Assembly: GCA_009829735.1 (NCBI GenBank)
Contig: CM020620.1
Location: forward strand, 6,032,593 to 6,096,592
Direction: 5' to 3'
DNA from: Pyropia yezoensis
Lineage: Eukaryota > Rhodophyta > Bangiophyceae > Bangiales > Bangiaceae
Length of the DNA: 64,000 nucleotides
The translations under genes were made by a program, and so were the position numbers. The notes beneath the pieces were generated by a model, which saw nothing but the letters and a program-made list of their open reading frames with translations, was not told the origin of the DNA and searched no databases. Numbering within the stretch: the first letter of the stretch is position 1; every line of letters starts with the position of its first letter. Of the stretch, positions 11,398 through 21,788 are shown piece after piece.

Positions 11398-12764
11398 GTA
11401 AACAACTGGTTCATCAACGCGCGGGTGCGGCTGTGGAAGCCGACCGTCGACGCGCTGCACACGGGCGGCGCGGACACCGGCGCGGCGGCGGCGGCGGCGG
11501 CCGCTGCCGCCGCCGCTGCTGCGGGGATGGAGGACGTGGCGGGGGGGGAGCTGCTCGGAATCCCGGCGCCCACAGCGGGCGGTGGGGGGGATGGTGGCGG
11601 GGGAGGAGGAGGAGGAGGAGGGGGGGGGGGGGGGGAGGGGGGCGTATGGCGGGGGGGTGCTGGGGGGGGAGCCGCCGGTGGGGGTGGGACGCCTGCTGGC
11701 GCTGGCCGCGGCGGCGGTGGCGGCGTCGGCGGCGGCGGCGGCGGGCATGGCAGGGCGGCGGCGGGCGGCGGCGGTGGCGGCGCCGTCGCGCCCGCCACCG
11801 CCGCGGCGGCGGCGCCCCCCCCCCCCCCGCAGCCGCGACCACCTCCCCGCGCCCGCCGTCGCAGCGGCGGTGGGTCTGCACCCGTGGCGACGGCGGCGGC
11901 GGCGGGGCCGGGGCCGGGGCCGGGGTCCTACGCGGTGGTGCCGCCCCCCCCGCTCCCCCTGCCCGAACCCCCGTCGGCGGCGGGCGGCGGCGGCGGTGGC
12001 GGCGGCGGCGGCGGGCCGCCGCTCGCGTCGCCGCCCCCGTACGCCATGTACTTGGCGTCGCAGCACGGCGGCGGCGGCGGCGGCCGGGATGGTGGTGGTG
12101 GGGGGGGGGGGGGGGGGGGGAGGGGGGTGGCGGCTTTGACGGCGGCGCCGGGGGTGGTGGCGCAGGTGTGGGGAATGGGGGGGGGGGGGGGGGGGGTGGG
12201 ATGGGCGGCGGCGGCGGCGGGGGGGGGGTGGCCTCCCGCTGGGCGGCGCCCTGCCGCGGGGAGGAGGAGGGGAGCTGGGGGGGGGGGGCACCCCCGACGG
12301 CAGCGGCGCCCTCCTCCCGCCGGGCAGTGGGGCCCCCGGCGGGCCGCCGCGCCACACCAGCGGCGGCGGTGGTGGCGGTGGGGGGGGGTGGGGGGAGGAC
12401 TCGGCCCCGCCGCTGCTGCCGCCGCCGCTGCGGCGGCGGCGGCCTACGCGCCGCCACTGCCACTGCCGCTGTATGGGGACCCGTACGGACCCGCCGGGGG
12501 GGCGGCCGGTGGGCCTGGCGGCGGTGGAGGGGGGGGGGGCGCCGGCGGCGGTGGCGGCGGCGGCGCGGGGGGGGGGGTGGGGGGGGCACCGGCGGTGGCC
12601 CCGCCACGGCCGGCCGACGCGGCGGGATGGGCGGCGGCGGCGGCGGCGGCGGCGGCGAGCCGCCACCGCCTGCGCCCGCGCTCTTTCCCTCGTGGGCGTA
12701 TGGCCCGCATGCTGGCGGCGGTGGCGGCGGCGGCGCGCCGCCGCTGCCGCCCGTCCCCCGCGGT

Positions 12765-12808
<44 letters not shown>

Positions 12809-14103
12809 GGTGGGCGCGGAGCCGCCGCCGGGTGCCGACGGGNNNNNNNNNNNNNNNNNNNNNNNNNNNNNNNNNNNNNNNNNNNNNNNNNNNNNNNNNN
12901 NNNNNNNNNNNNNNNNNNNNNNNNNNNNNNNNNNNNNNNNNNNNNNNNNNNNNNNNNNNNNNNNNNNNNNNNNNNNNNNNNNNNNNNNNNNNNNNNNNNN
13001 NNNNNNNNNNNNNNNNNNNNNNNNNNNNNNNNNNNNNNNNNNNNNNNNNNNNNNNNNNNNNNNNNNNNNNNNNNNNNNNNNNNNNNNNNNNNNNNNNNNN
13101 NNNNNNNNNNNNNNNNNNNNNNNNNNNNNNNNNNNNNNNNNNNNNNNNNNNNNNNNNNNNNNNNNNNNNNNNNNNNNNNNNNNNNNNNNNNNNNNNNNNN
13201 NNNNNNNNNNNNNNNNNNNNNNNNNNNNNNNNNNNNNNNNNNNNNNNNNNNNNNNNNNNNNNNNNNNNNNNNNNNNNNNNNNNNNNNNNNNNNNNNNNNN
13301 NNNNNNNNNNNNNNNNNNNNNNNNNNNNNNNNNNNNNNNNNNGGCGGCGGCGCGGCGGGCCGCCGCTCGCGTCGCCGCCCCCGTACGCCATGTACTTGGC
13401 GTCGCAGCACGGCGGCGGCGGCGGCGGCCGGGATGGTGGTGGTGGGGGGGGGGGGGGGGGGAGGGGTGGCGGCTTTGACGGCGGCGCCGGGGTGGTGGCG
13501 CAGGTGTTGGGAATGGGGGGGGGGGGGGGGGGTGGGATGGGCGGCGGCGGCGGCGGGGGGGGGGGTGGCCTCCCGCTGGGCGGCGCCCTGCCGCGGGGAG
13601 GAGGAGGGGAGCTGGGGGGGGGGGGCACCCCCGACGGCAGCGGCGCCCTCCTCCCGCCCGGGCAGTGGGGCCCCCGGCGGGCCGCCGCGCCACACCAGCG
13701 GCGGCGGTGGTGGCGGTGGGGGGGGGTGGGGGGAGGACTCGGCCCCGCCGCTGCTGCCGCCGCCGCTGCGGCGGCGGCGGCCTACGCGCCGCCACTGCCA
13801 CTGCCGCTGTATGGGGACCCGTACGGACCCGCCGGGGGGGCGGCCGGTGGGCCTGGCGGCGGTGGAGGGGGGGGGGGCGCCGGCGGCGGTGGCGGCGGCG
13901 GCGCGGGGGGGGGGGGTGGGGGGGGCACCGGCGGTGGCCCCGCCACGGCCGGCCGACGCGGCGGGATGGGCGGCGGCGGCGGCGGCGGCGGCGGCGAGCC
14001 GCCACCGCCTGCGCCCGCGCTCTTTCCCTCGTGGGCGTATGGCCCGCATGCTGGCGGCGGTGGCGGCGGCGGCGCGCCGCCGCTGCCGCCCGTCCCCCGC
14101 GGT

Positions 14104-14147
<44 letters not shown>

Positions 14148-14391
14148 GGTGGGCGCGGAGCCGCCGCCGGGTGCCGACGGGGCCGCCCCCCCTGGTGGGG
14201 GCGGCGGCGGGAATGGGGGTGGCGGTGGGGGTGGCGGTGGCGGTGGGATGGGCGGCGGGGGGGGGGCGGCGGTGGTGGCTGGCCGCCGCCGCCCCCCCCG
14301 CCGGGCGTGTGGGGGGGGGGGCGGGCGGGGGGGGGGCGGGGGGGAGCTGGCGGGGAGTGACCTCCTCTTCCAGCCGCTGGCGACGGGTTGA
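11398..14391 (+). CDS. TALE homeobox protein, exon 2 (interrupted by assembly gap)
   Basis: This exon opens with the recognition helix VNNWFINARVRLWKPTV. WFINARVR is the TALE signature: isoleucine at homeodomain position 50, with asparagine at 51 and arginine at 53. The rest is a Gly/Ala/Pro-rich tail, probably disordered and probably an activation or phase-separating region, ending LFQPLATG-stop. The tail is interrupted by 500 N and by a duplicated block (see the repeat entry), and the frame wanders at several G runs, so its true length is uncertain. Collapsing the duplicate would leave a tail of roughly 550 residues. In red and green algae and plants, TALE proteins control life-phase identity. 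That role is known for the family and only inferred here. Confidence 0.8.
12003..14180 (+). repeat. Duplicated block flanking a 500-N gap
   Basis: The sequence from about 12,003 to 12,842 recurs from 13,343 to about 14,180. Shared anchors include GCCATGTACTTGGCGTCGCA (12043 and 13387), TATGGGGACCCGTACGGACC and GCCGCCGGGTGCCGACGG at both ends. Differences are almost all in homopolymer length. The first copy ends exactly at the gap, and the second begins just after it with the same sequence. This is best read as two overlapping contig ends that were not merged; a true tandem duplication is the alternative. Confidence 0.85.
12843..13342. other. Assembly gap (500 N)
   Basis: Exactly 500 undetermined bases, a typical placeholder size, lie inside the second exon of the homeobox gene. 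Because the flanks are copies of each other, the true gap is probably zero or negative. Confidence 0.95.
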
Positions 14392-15162
14392 GAGGGGCGG
14401 CGGGCGGGGTGGGGGGTGGGGGGGGGGGTGAGTGTTGTGCACGGGCATGAAGGGGAACCGCGGGGGGGGGGGGGGGAGGTGCCGGGGGGGCGCGTCAATA
14501 CACGACGGGGTAGAGCTGCGCTGGGGGTGACTCGTGCCGGCGCCCGCCGCCGTCGGCGGCGGGGCGGTCCTGGCAACAGGTGGGGGGTGTGGGGAGCGGG
14601 CGGCAACGGGGAGGGGAAGAGCGTATGTACAAAAGACGGGGCGCCAACGCACCCAGGGTGGTCGACGGTACTGCTGTTCCTACTCCTTGGCGGGTCTCCA
14701 TGGACAGGAACCGTTTTTAAGAGAGACGCGCCAACCAGTGGCATTTCGTGCGTTCCCCAGAGAGCGCCGCGGTGGCGCGCCGCGGCTGTGGGGGCAAGGC
14801 CGCCGGGGGAAGGGCGGGCGGGAGGCCGCTCTCCCCTTCCTCCTCTGTGGGAACCCGAGGGGGCCCGCCCCAGGGGGTGCGCGACGCCACACGCGCCCGC
14901 CCGTTTCTGTTGCGTCCCGTCGCTGTGGATGGCGGGCCGGGGCAAGGCCGCAGGGAGGAAGGACGGGCGGGAGGCGCCGCCCACTTCTCCCTCTGTCGGA
15001 TCCCTACCGAGGGGGCCCGAATGGGGAAGAAATCCAGGGTGCCCGCGCGGCTATATAGGTACACGCCCCGCCCGGTCTCCGTCAAGTCTTGTGTCTAGAT
15101 TGCCATGACCATTTTATGCAGCTGCCAAAGCTTTAGATGGTGCCTCCTCCCCCCCCCCGCAC
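14392..15162. other. Intergenic spacer with a diverged 148-bp direct repeat
   Basis: This is the spacer between the convergent homeobox and CDF genes. A segment beginning GGGGCAAGGCCGC at 14791 recurs at 14939. Both copies share CGGGCGGGAGGC, a CTCCCTCTGT-like tract and GAGGGGGCCCG, with diverged sequence between. A TATA-like CTATATAGG lies at 15050-15058 without an obvious gene to its right on the + strand. Confidence 0.55.
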
Positions 15163-15847
15163 TCACACCCCACACGCCGCGTCGTCGTCGTCACCGTCGG
15201 TGAGACACCGCCTCCCCCGTCGCCTCCCCCCCACGGGCGCACAGGCGTCTACGCCCGCCACCTCCACCTGTACGGTGACGGCGGCGTAGCCGGCGTCGCG
15301 CAGCAGCCGCGTCGCCGCGGCGCGTACCGCCGCCGCGACCGACCGCGGGGCGGGGGCGGGCGCCGCCGCCGCGGCGCGCCGCGGCGGCAGCGGCGGCCGC
15401 GGGGGGGGCACCACCAGGTGCACCGACGCGACGGCGACCGTGTCGGACAGCTGCCACAGCCGCAGGTCGTGGACGGCGGCGGGGGACGGGGACACCCCCG
15501 GCAGCCGCCGCAGGGCGGCGGCCACGCCCGCAACGCCGGCGTCGTCGTCAGCGTCGTTTCCGCCGCCCCCAGCCGCACCGTCGCCACCGTCGGGGGTGGC
15601 GCACGTGAGGGCGCCCCACGGGGGCACCCCGCACAGGAGCACCCGCCCCGATCGGACGGCCAGCGGCACGGCGGTGGCGAGGAGGATGGCCACCAGGCAA
15701 AAGCTCGCCGCCGGGTCCAGCGCCCACCCGTACCGGAAGGACGGTCGCAGCCACAGCGTGGTGCACGACGCGGAAATGAGGGCGGCGCCCGCAAAGTCGC
15801 CAGCAATGTGCAAAAAGACGGCCTGCATGTTGAGGGAGCCCCCCCCC

Positions 15848-15879
<32 letters not shown>

Positions 15880-16569
15880 TTCCGCCGCGGCCGCAGGACC
15901 ACCCCGGGAGCCGCCGACGGTGGGGCTGTCGCCGCCCCAATCCGACCCGCTGCGGCTGTCGTCGGTGGAGCTGCCGTCGCTGGCGCCGTCGCACAGGGGC
16001 GCCAGCTCCACGTCGTCGGCCTTGGCGGCCGCCGCCCCGTCCCCCCCGCCCGCCTCCTCCGTCCAGTCTGTAAACAGCACCATCCCCGACGCGTTGACGA
16101 CCATGCCGCCCAGGGCGGCGGCGAGCGCCAGCCGCGGCCTCGTCACCGGCTCGGCGGTGGCCAGCCGCTCCACCGCCTCGGCCGCCATGTTGAGCGCCAC
16201 CGCAATGAGAAAGACCGCGTTGGCAAACGCAGCGAGCACCTCGGCGCGGGCGGCGCCCCAGGTGTTGGGGCCGACCAGGTGGCGCCACCACCACCCGCCC
16301 CCGCCCCCGCCGCCGCCGCCGTCCTTGTCGTCGACGGCGTCGTCCAAGGCCCGTGCATCGTGGTCACCCCCCTCGGTAGCGGCGGTGGCGGCGGCGGCGG
16401 CGGTGGCGGCCGCCGACAGGAGGAGCGTCAGCACGTCCGAGCCGAGGTGCACCGAGTCGACGACCAGCGCCAGGCTGCCCGACCGGATGCCGACGGTGAG
16501 CTCGGTGAGGCAGAGGCAGGTGGAGAGGGTCGTCATGCCGAGCAGGCGCTGGGTACGGGTGAGCCCCAT
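15163..16569 (-). CDS. Cation diffusion facilitator (CDF/ZnT) transporter
   Basis: A 468-aa CDF-family transporter, which exchanges divalent cations (usually Zn2+) for protons across an endomembrane or plasma membrane. Family landmarks run in order: TM1-TM2 with the metal site D38-S-V-H41-L-G-S-D45; the conserved RAEVLAAFANAVFLI block at TM3; TM4 (ALGGMVVNASGMVLF); a long acidic/Ser/Gly-rich cytosolic loop between TM4 and TM5 in place of the usual His-rich loop; NMQAVFLHIAGDFAGA with the second HxxxD site in TM5; TM6; and the cytosolic C-terminal domain with HDLRLWQLS and VAVASVHL. This pattern is closest to SLC30A1/ZRC1-type transporters. The ATG at 16569 starts just before TM1 (MGLTRTQRLLG), as in homologues. 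The loop carries a long poly-Gly run. The shortage of His in the loop is unusual for the family. Confidence 0.9.
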
Positions 16570-18351
16570 GGCTGGAAGGGGGGGGGAGGTTCCCAATACC
16601 TTCAAGGTGGGACAACGGATGTGGGCGGGGCGGGGGGGGGGGGAGAGGGTGGCGCACCGCGATGGCCCCGTCGGCCCCCGCCTTGACCCACCCGCTGCAA
16701 GACGACGGGGAGGCAGCGCGCGCCCACGTCCCCGCCCTGTGCCGGTCCGCTGACTCTGCGTCTTTTGACGATGCGGGCGTGGCGTAGCGCGCAACACAAA
16801 GAAGAAACGATGAAGCGATGAGGGGAGGCAAGCCCTGCCCCCCGTCGAACCCCCCCACGCCCCCGCTCGCCTGCAATGCCACCGTCGGCACAGCCCCTCC
16901 CCCCCGCGGGTGCGCGCGGGGGCCACGCGCGGCGTCGCCCCACCTGCATCTCGGCGCCCTGCCGCGCTCCTACGATCTCTTCCTGTGGAGACGGCCGTGA
17001 CGTATCTTCATAGACGGGCGCGCCGGCGGGATTGCCCCGCTCCACTCCCCCACCGCCGCGCGGCGGGCCCGCGGGGGGCGCGCGTCGTTCTACGTAGGCC
17101 TGCCAGCCGCCGTCACACGCTGGGGGGCGACCGGCAGCGCGGGGCACCCACTGCTGCATACCTACAGTACAGCAGGCAGTGTGCCCTGGGGGGGGAGTGT
17201 CCCGGCGAGGGCTGAGTGGTTGGTGGGTGGATGGTGGGGTGGGTACCGTGTGAGCTGAGGGCGCCCTACGTCAGCGCTGTGGGACCGTCCGGGTGGACGA
17301 GGGCACCCCGCCCGCCTCTCGCGCGGGGGGGGAAGGGGGGTGTCGCCCGCCCGAGGGCGCCGGCCGTCCTCTACGTAGCGCTCGACGCGAGAATAAATTG
17401 CGCTCTTGGATGATTTTTTGTATCTCCATGGAGTTGAAGTTCTCGTCGAGTCATGATTAACTAAATGGATGAAATTTCCGTACGTGTACAGTACAGAAAA
17501 CCTCAGTTGCCCTGTGGTTGACACGCCCGTTTCGTGTCGGGTGGCACTCATCCATCGCTCCTCCCCCCCATCCCTCGTCTGGCTGGGATATTTAGGGTGG
17601 GGGAGGGTCACTTCACCAAGGCGGAAAGGACCCGCACCCCGCCAGCGGAAGCCTGGCTCTGGTCGCCGGGAAGACCCGCGCACCCTCGCGGCCGAGGGGA
17701 CACTGACCCCTGCCATCGCAGGGGCGAACCAGGCCTCACACGCTGGGCAGGGCGGGAAGCCGCCGGCTTGAATGAAGCCGGCTCTACTGAAGCCAGATCA
17801 GCAAAGCCACCGGCTTCAATGAAGCCTGGTCAATGAAGCCGGCGGCGGCTTCATTTGATGGTGACGGCAAATAGGGGGGAGCGGGAAGAAAGGGAAGGGG
17901 AAGGGCGGAAGAAGGGTGACGAGAGGGTGGGAGAGCCGAGCAGAGGTGACAATGTGCGGAACAAGGGGCTGGACAGGCAAGGAGGGGGGTGGCCGTAGAG
18001 GATGTGCGGCTCAGCAGCTCACGGACCTCGGGACGGGCAGCAGATCTGGCGCGGCGAGACCACCGGGGACCAAAAAAGAGAGTAAAGAGAATACCCAGAG
18101 AGGGGGTGGCATGGGCGGGCGAAAAAAGAGAACGTAAACGGAGGAAGAAAAAAAGTACAGGTAAACGCCACGCCGCCACTACCGCCACCCCCCCCCCCCC
18201 CACCCACCACACGCAACGCAAGCCACGTCACGGTGAACGTCAACGGGGTCGGCGTGCGCGCCCCGCGTGCCGGCCACTTCCTCAGCCGCCACGCGACGCG
18301 TTGCCCGCCCGCTGCCCGCCAGCCCCGCCCGATTCGACGGTGGGGGGGGGC
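16570..18351. other. Intergenic region with short inverted repeats
   Basis: No gene is supported. It lies upstream of the CDF gene and downstream of the next minus-strand gene. It contains two TACAGTAC motifs (17163-17170, 17486-17494), an AT-richer stretch at 17390-17480, a cluster of GAAGCCGGC hairpins at 17762-17855 and purine-rich sequence at 17870-18150. Confidence 0.5.
17762..17855. repeat. Cluster of small GGCTTC/GAAGCC hairpins
   Basis: A perfect 8-bp inverted repeat GCCGGCTT-GAATG-AAGCCGGC (17762-17782) is followed by GGCTTC-AAT-GAAGCC at about 17812 and by further CAATGAAGCC copies up to GGCGGCTTCATT. At least five AAGCC/GGCTT half-sites fall within 95 bp. It could be a structured RNA, a terminator-like element or a decayed repeat. 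Confidence 0.6.
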
Positions 18352-18733
18352 TCACGACGACGACTGCCACGCCACGGCGCCGTTACCCGACAGGGATAGG
18401 AGCGCCGACAGCACCGCCGCCCGGCCGGGGCTGTGGACGAGCCGCCGACGGCTGATAGCCCCATCCAATGGGGGCGGCGTCTTCACCTCTGCTTGGCCGC
18501 CCGCCATCGGCCGAGCGCTGCCGCTGCCGCTGCCCCCGTCGCCGTGGCCGCCGGGCGCCGGCCCCACAACACCGCCGCTGCCGCCGCCGCCGCCGCCACC
18601 GCCGCCGCCACGACCACCCCCACCGCCGCCGCGACTACCCCCACACACGCCGCCACCACCCACCGCGCCGCGAGCCGTCACGACCGACGTGTCCGACGTC
18701 AAGTAGCTCACCAACTGTGGCAGTAGCGGTGGG

Positions 18734-18773
<40 letters not shown>

Positions 18774-21700
18774 GTGGTGGTGGCAGGGACGACCGGTAGT
18801 CCATGTGCCCGCCGTACGCCGCAGCCGCAACGGCGCTGGTGGTCGTGCGGCGAGACACCGCGGCGGGTCGGCGCTTGGCGAACGCCTCGCCGCCGGCGGG
18901 GGCCACCCCCCAGCCAAAGACGGGGCGCAACGGCGGCGGCGAAGGCGGCAGCCGCCGCCGTGGAGCCGCCCCACCCGCGCCCGCGCCCCTTGCCGCCGCC
19001 ACGTTGGCAGCCATCGCCGCCGCCGACGCGACAGCCGCAGTGGCCGACGCGGCAGCCGCCACCGCCGACGCGGCAGCCGCCGATGCCGACGCGGCAGCCG
19101 CCGATGCCACCACCGCGGCGGCAGACGGGCGGCCCGCCCCGTCGTTGTCCCCCCGCCGCCGCCGCCGGCTGGTCGCCCCCGTCGCCGCCGCTGCGCGTGT
19201 CGCGGGGGGCCCGTTGAAGACGAGCGCCACCACCAGCGGCGGCGGCGGCGGTGGGGACAGGGATGGCAACGTCGTCGGCCGGCGGCCGGCGGCCAACGCG
19301 GGGTGTGGTGGCGGCAGGGGGCTCCGCCCGACGACGCGACGGCGGCGGCTCGACGCTGCTGCCGCCACCGTCGACGGCGGAGTCGCGGCGCCGGTGCCGG
19401 GTGATCGAGACCGACCCATCCACCCGCGACCGCCGTGGCGCCCACCGCCTCCGCTGCCGCTGCCGTCGTCACCCATGCCGCCGTCGCGGCTGCCGCCGCC
19501 GACCGTCGCGGTGGCGGTCGACGTGGAGGGCGTTGGGAGGGGCACTGGCAGCGACCGCACGGCCAACGTTGGCGCCGCGGCCGAGTGCATGAGGCGGGGC
19601 CGTTTGGCAGGCGCAACATAGTCCACCGACGTCATCGTTGCTGTCGTCGCCGTTGCCGTGTCCGCCGTCGACATGGTCGCCGCCGTTGTCGTTGCCTCTG
19701 CTGTCTCCGTCACAGCCTCTGTGGCGGTGGCGCCCGTCTGCATGGCGTCCATGGCGGCGGGCAGCGACGCGCGGCGCAACGACGCGGGCCGTGACCGGCG
19801 CGTCACCGCGGCGGGTGCCCCCATCGGGTGGCCCACCCGGACCAGCAGCAGCCGCGACGCGCTGACCCCGTGGGGCCGCAACGCCCCCGCCGTCAATGGC
19901 GCGGGGGACTGGGGGGTGTAGGAGAAGAGGGCCACCGGCGGTGGAGGCGGCAGCCCGCAACGGTCGGGGGTGCCCACGGCGGCGGCTCCGGTCGGCGTGG
20001 GCGCGCGGACGAGCCCCGACGGCAGGAGCGTCCCCCCCTCCTGCGTGGCGGCCGACACGAGCAGCGCGTCGGGCAGCGCGTCGGCCGACGGGCGGATGGT
20101 GAGGAGCACCACCGAGCCGTTGGCGTACGTGACAAACACCCCGTCCGCGCGCTCGGGCGCCTGGTCCCCCAGCACTACGGGGACGGCCAGAGCGGCCGCA
20201 CCGGGGGGGGCGGTCACGCCCGCCACCCCCCAATCTACCGACGATAGGGTCGCGGGGGGGAGGTTGCGGCTGCTGCCGTCATGGCCATCACCACTGGGTG
20301 CCGTGGTGGGTGGTGGCGATGGCGCCGCAGCCTTGAGCACCTCAAAGCCCGCGGTGAGCAACTTGAGCACGCGCTCCCGGACGCCCGCGTCGGCTGCGGC
20401 GGGGACAGGGGTCGCGGTCGCGGTGGCGGGGGGGGTGGCGCTCGCGGGCGGGATCCCATCCGCCGCGCCCTCCCCGCGATAGGGGAGCTCCACAACGCAG
20501 CAGATGCCCGGTACCGACACCGCCAGCAGGCGGGCGAGCAGGGGAAGCACCATCCCGCACGCCATGGCCGCCCGTGCCTTGTCAGCCCACCGCATTTCCC
20601 GGTCGAGGGTCACCACCACAGGCCGGCCGCGGCATCCTGTCCCCTCTGCCGCCTCGTCGTCGCCTTTGCCGTCGTCGCTGCCGATGCCGCCGTCGCCGTC
20701 GCCGTCGCGGTCGCCGTCACCATCTCCGTCCCCGTCGCTCTCCACCGAGATAATCGCTTCGAGCATCTGGCGGCACATAATCTCTTCTGGGTCGCCGCCG
20801 CCGCCACCGCCTGGCCGCCGGCTGGACGCCGACTCTCGCCGCGACGAGCGGCGGCCCGACCGGCCGCCGCCACCGCCCACCGCGTCAGCGTCCCCGCCAG
20901 TGCGGCGACGCTTGGAAGCACCGCCGCTGGTGCTACCCCGCCGAGCCGTCGCCGCGGCCGCCGCCGCCGACGCCGACGCGGCGGCCATCGCGTCAAGGAG
21001 GGATACGTTGCGTGCCGTTGCGGGGCGGGCGCGCCGGAGGAGGTCCCGCATCGATGGCAGGGGGGGGGGGGGGGGGGTGGGGGGGGCGGGGGGGGGGTCG
21101 GGCAGACGGTGCCACCGCCGCATGCTGCGACGGCGCCAATGGTGGCACTGGCGCCGGCGGCAGCCACGACAATGGGGAGAGCATGGCAAGGGGGTTGGCG
21201 GGGTGGCCACCAAACGCCACCCCCTCCATGGAGGACCCCGACGTGACGGGCAGCCCCAGCGGGGGCGCCACCGTAGGACCCCCGCAGCCGCCCGGCACCA
21301 TCGCCGGCAGCGGCAGCGGCGGCAGCGCAATGCCACCGACGCTGCCGACGCCGCCGGCGGCAACCAGCGCCGCCGGCGGTGGCAGCGGCGGCGGCGGCAT
21401 CGCTGGTGGCAGCGGCAGCGGCGGCAGCGGCGGCAGACGCACCGCCGGTACCGGCGGTGGCGGGGGGGCGCCCAGCGACAGCGGCCGCAACGCGTCCATA
21501 AACGACCGCGGGACGACCCGCCGGAGCGGGCGGGGCGTCGTGCCAGGCGGTGGGCCGCCGCTCATGAACGGCGTCGCCGCCATCACCGACGTGGGGGGGG
21601 GGGGGGGGGGTTGGCCGCGAAGGGGGGGGGTGGGCACCGCCGCTGCGACTGCCGCTGCCGCCGCTGCCGATGCTGCCGCCGCCGCCGCCGCCGCTGCTGA

Positions 21701-21788
21701 TGCTGCTGTTGTCGCCGCTGCCGCTGCCGCTGAGGGTCGCGGCAGACGGGAGCGGCGGCACCAGACAGGAGCGGAGGGGTAAGTCCAT
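18352..21788 (-). CDS. Unrecognised low-complexity protein gene with apparent homopolymer frameshifts
   Basis: Function not recognised. Reading leftwards, the most protein-like path starts at the ATG at 21788 (MDLPLRSCLVPPLPS). It changes frame at the C run seen as G at 21595-21610, and runs on as VMAATPFMSGGPPPG and SFMDALRPLSLGAPPP. It changes frame again at 21061-21077, and then continues for ~900 codons (MRDLLRRARPATARNVSLLD) to the stop at 18352. Ordered islands include DPEEIMCRQMLEAIISVESD, RPVVVTLDREMRWADKARAA and a beta-rich segment (FVTYANGSVVLLTIRP, VALFSYTPQS). Basic clusters (KRRRTG, APAKRPRL) could be nuclear signals. Much of the rest is poly-Ala, poly-Pro or Thr-rich. The two frame changes are inferred, so the protein length (about 1,140) is approximate. 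There is no domain assignment. Confidence 0.5.

Noticed and set aside
12473-14431. Other long frames across the N gap
   Set aside because: They are shadows of the homeobox exon in alternate frames of Gly/Ala-rich sequence.
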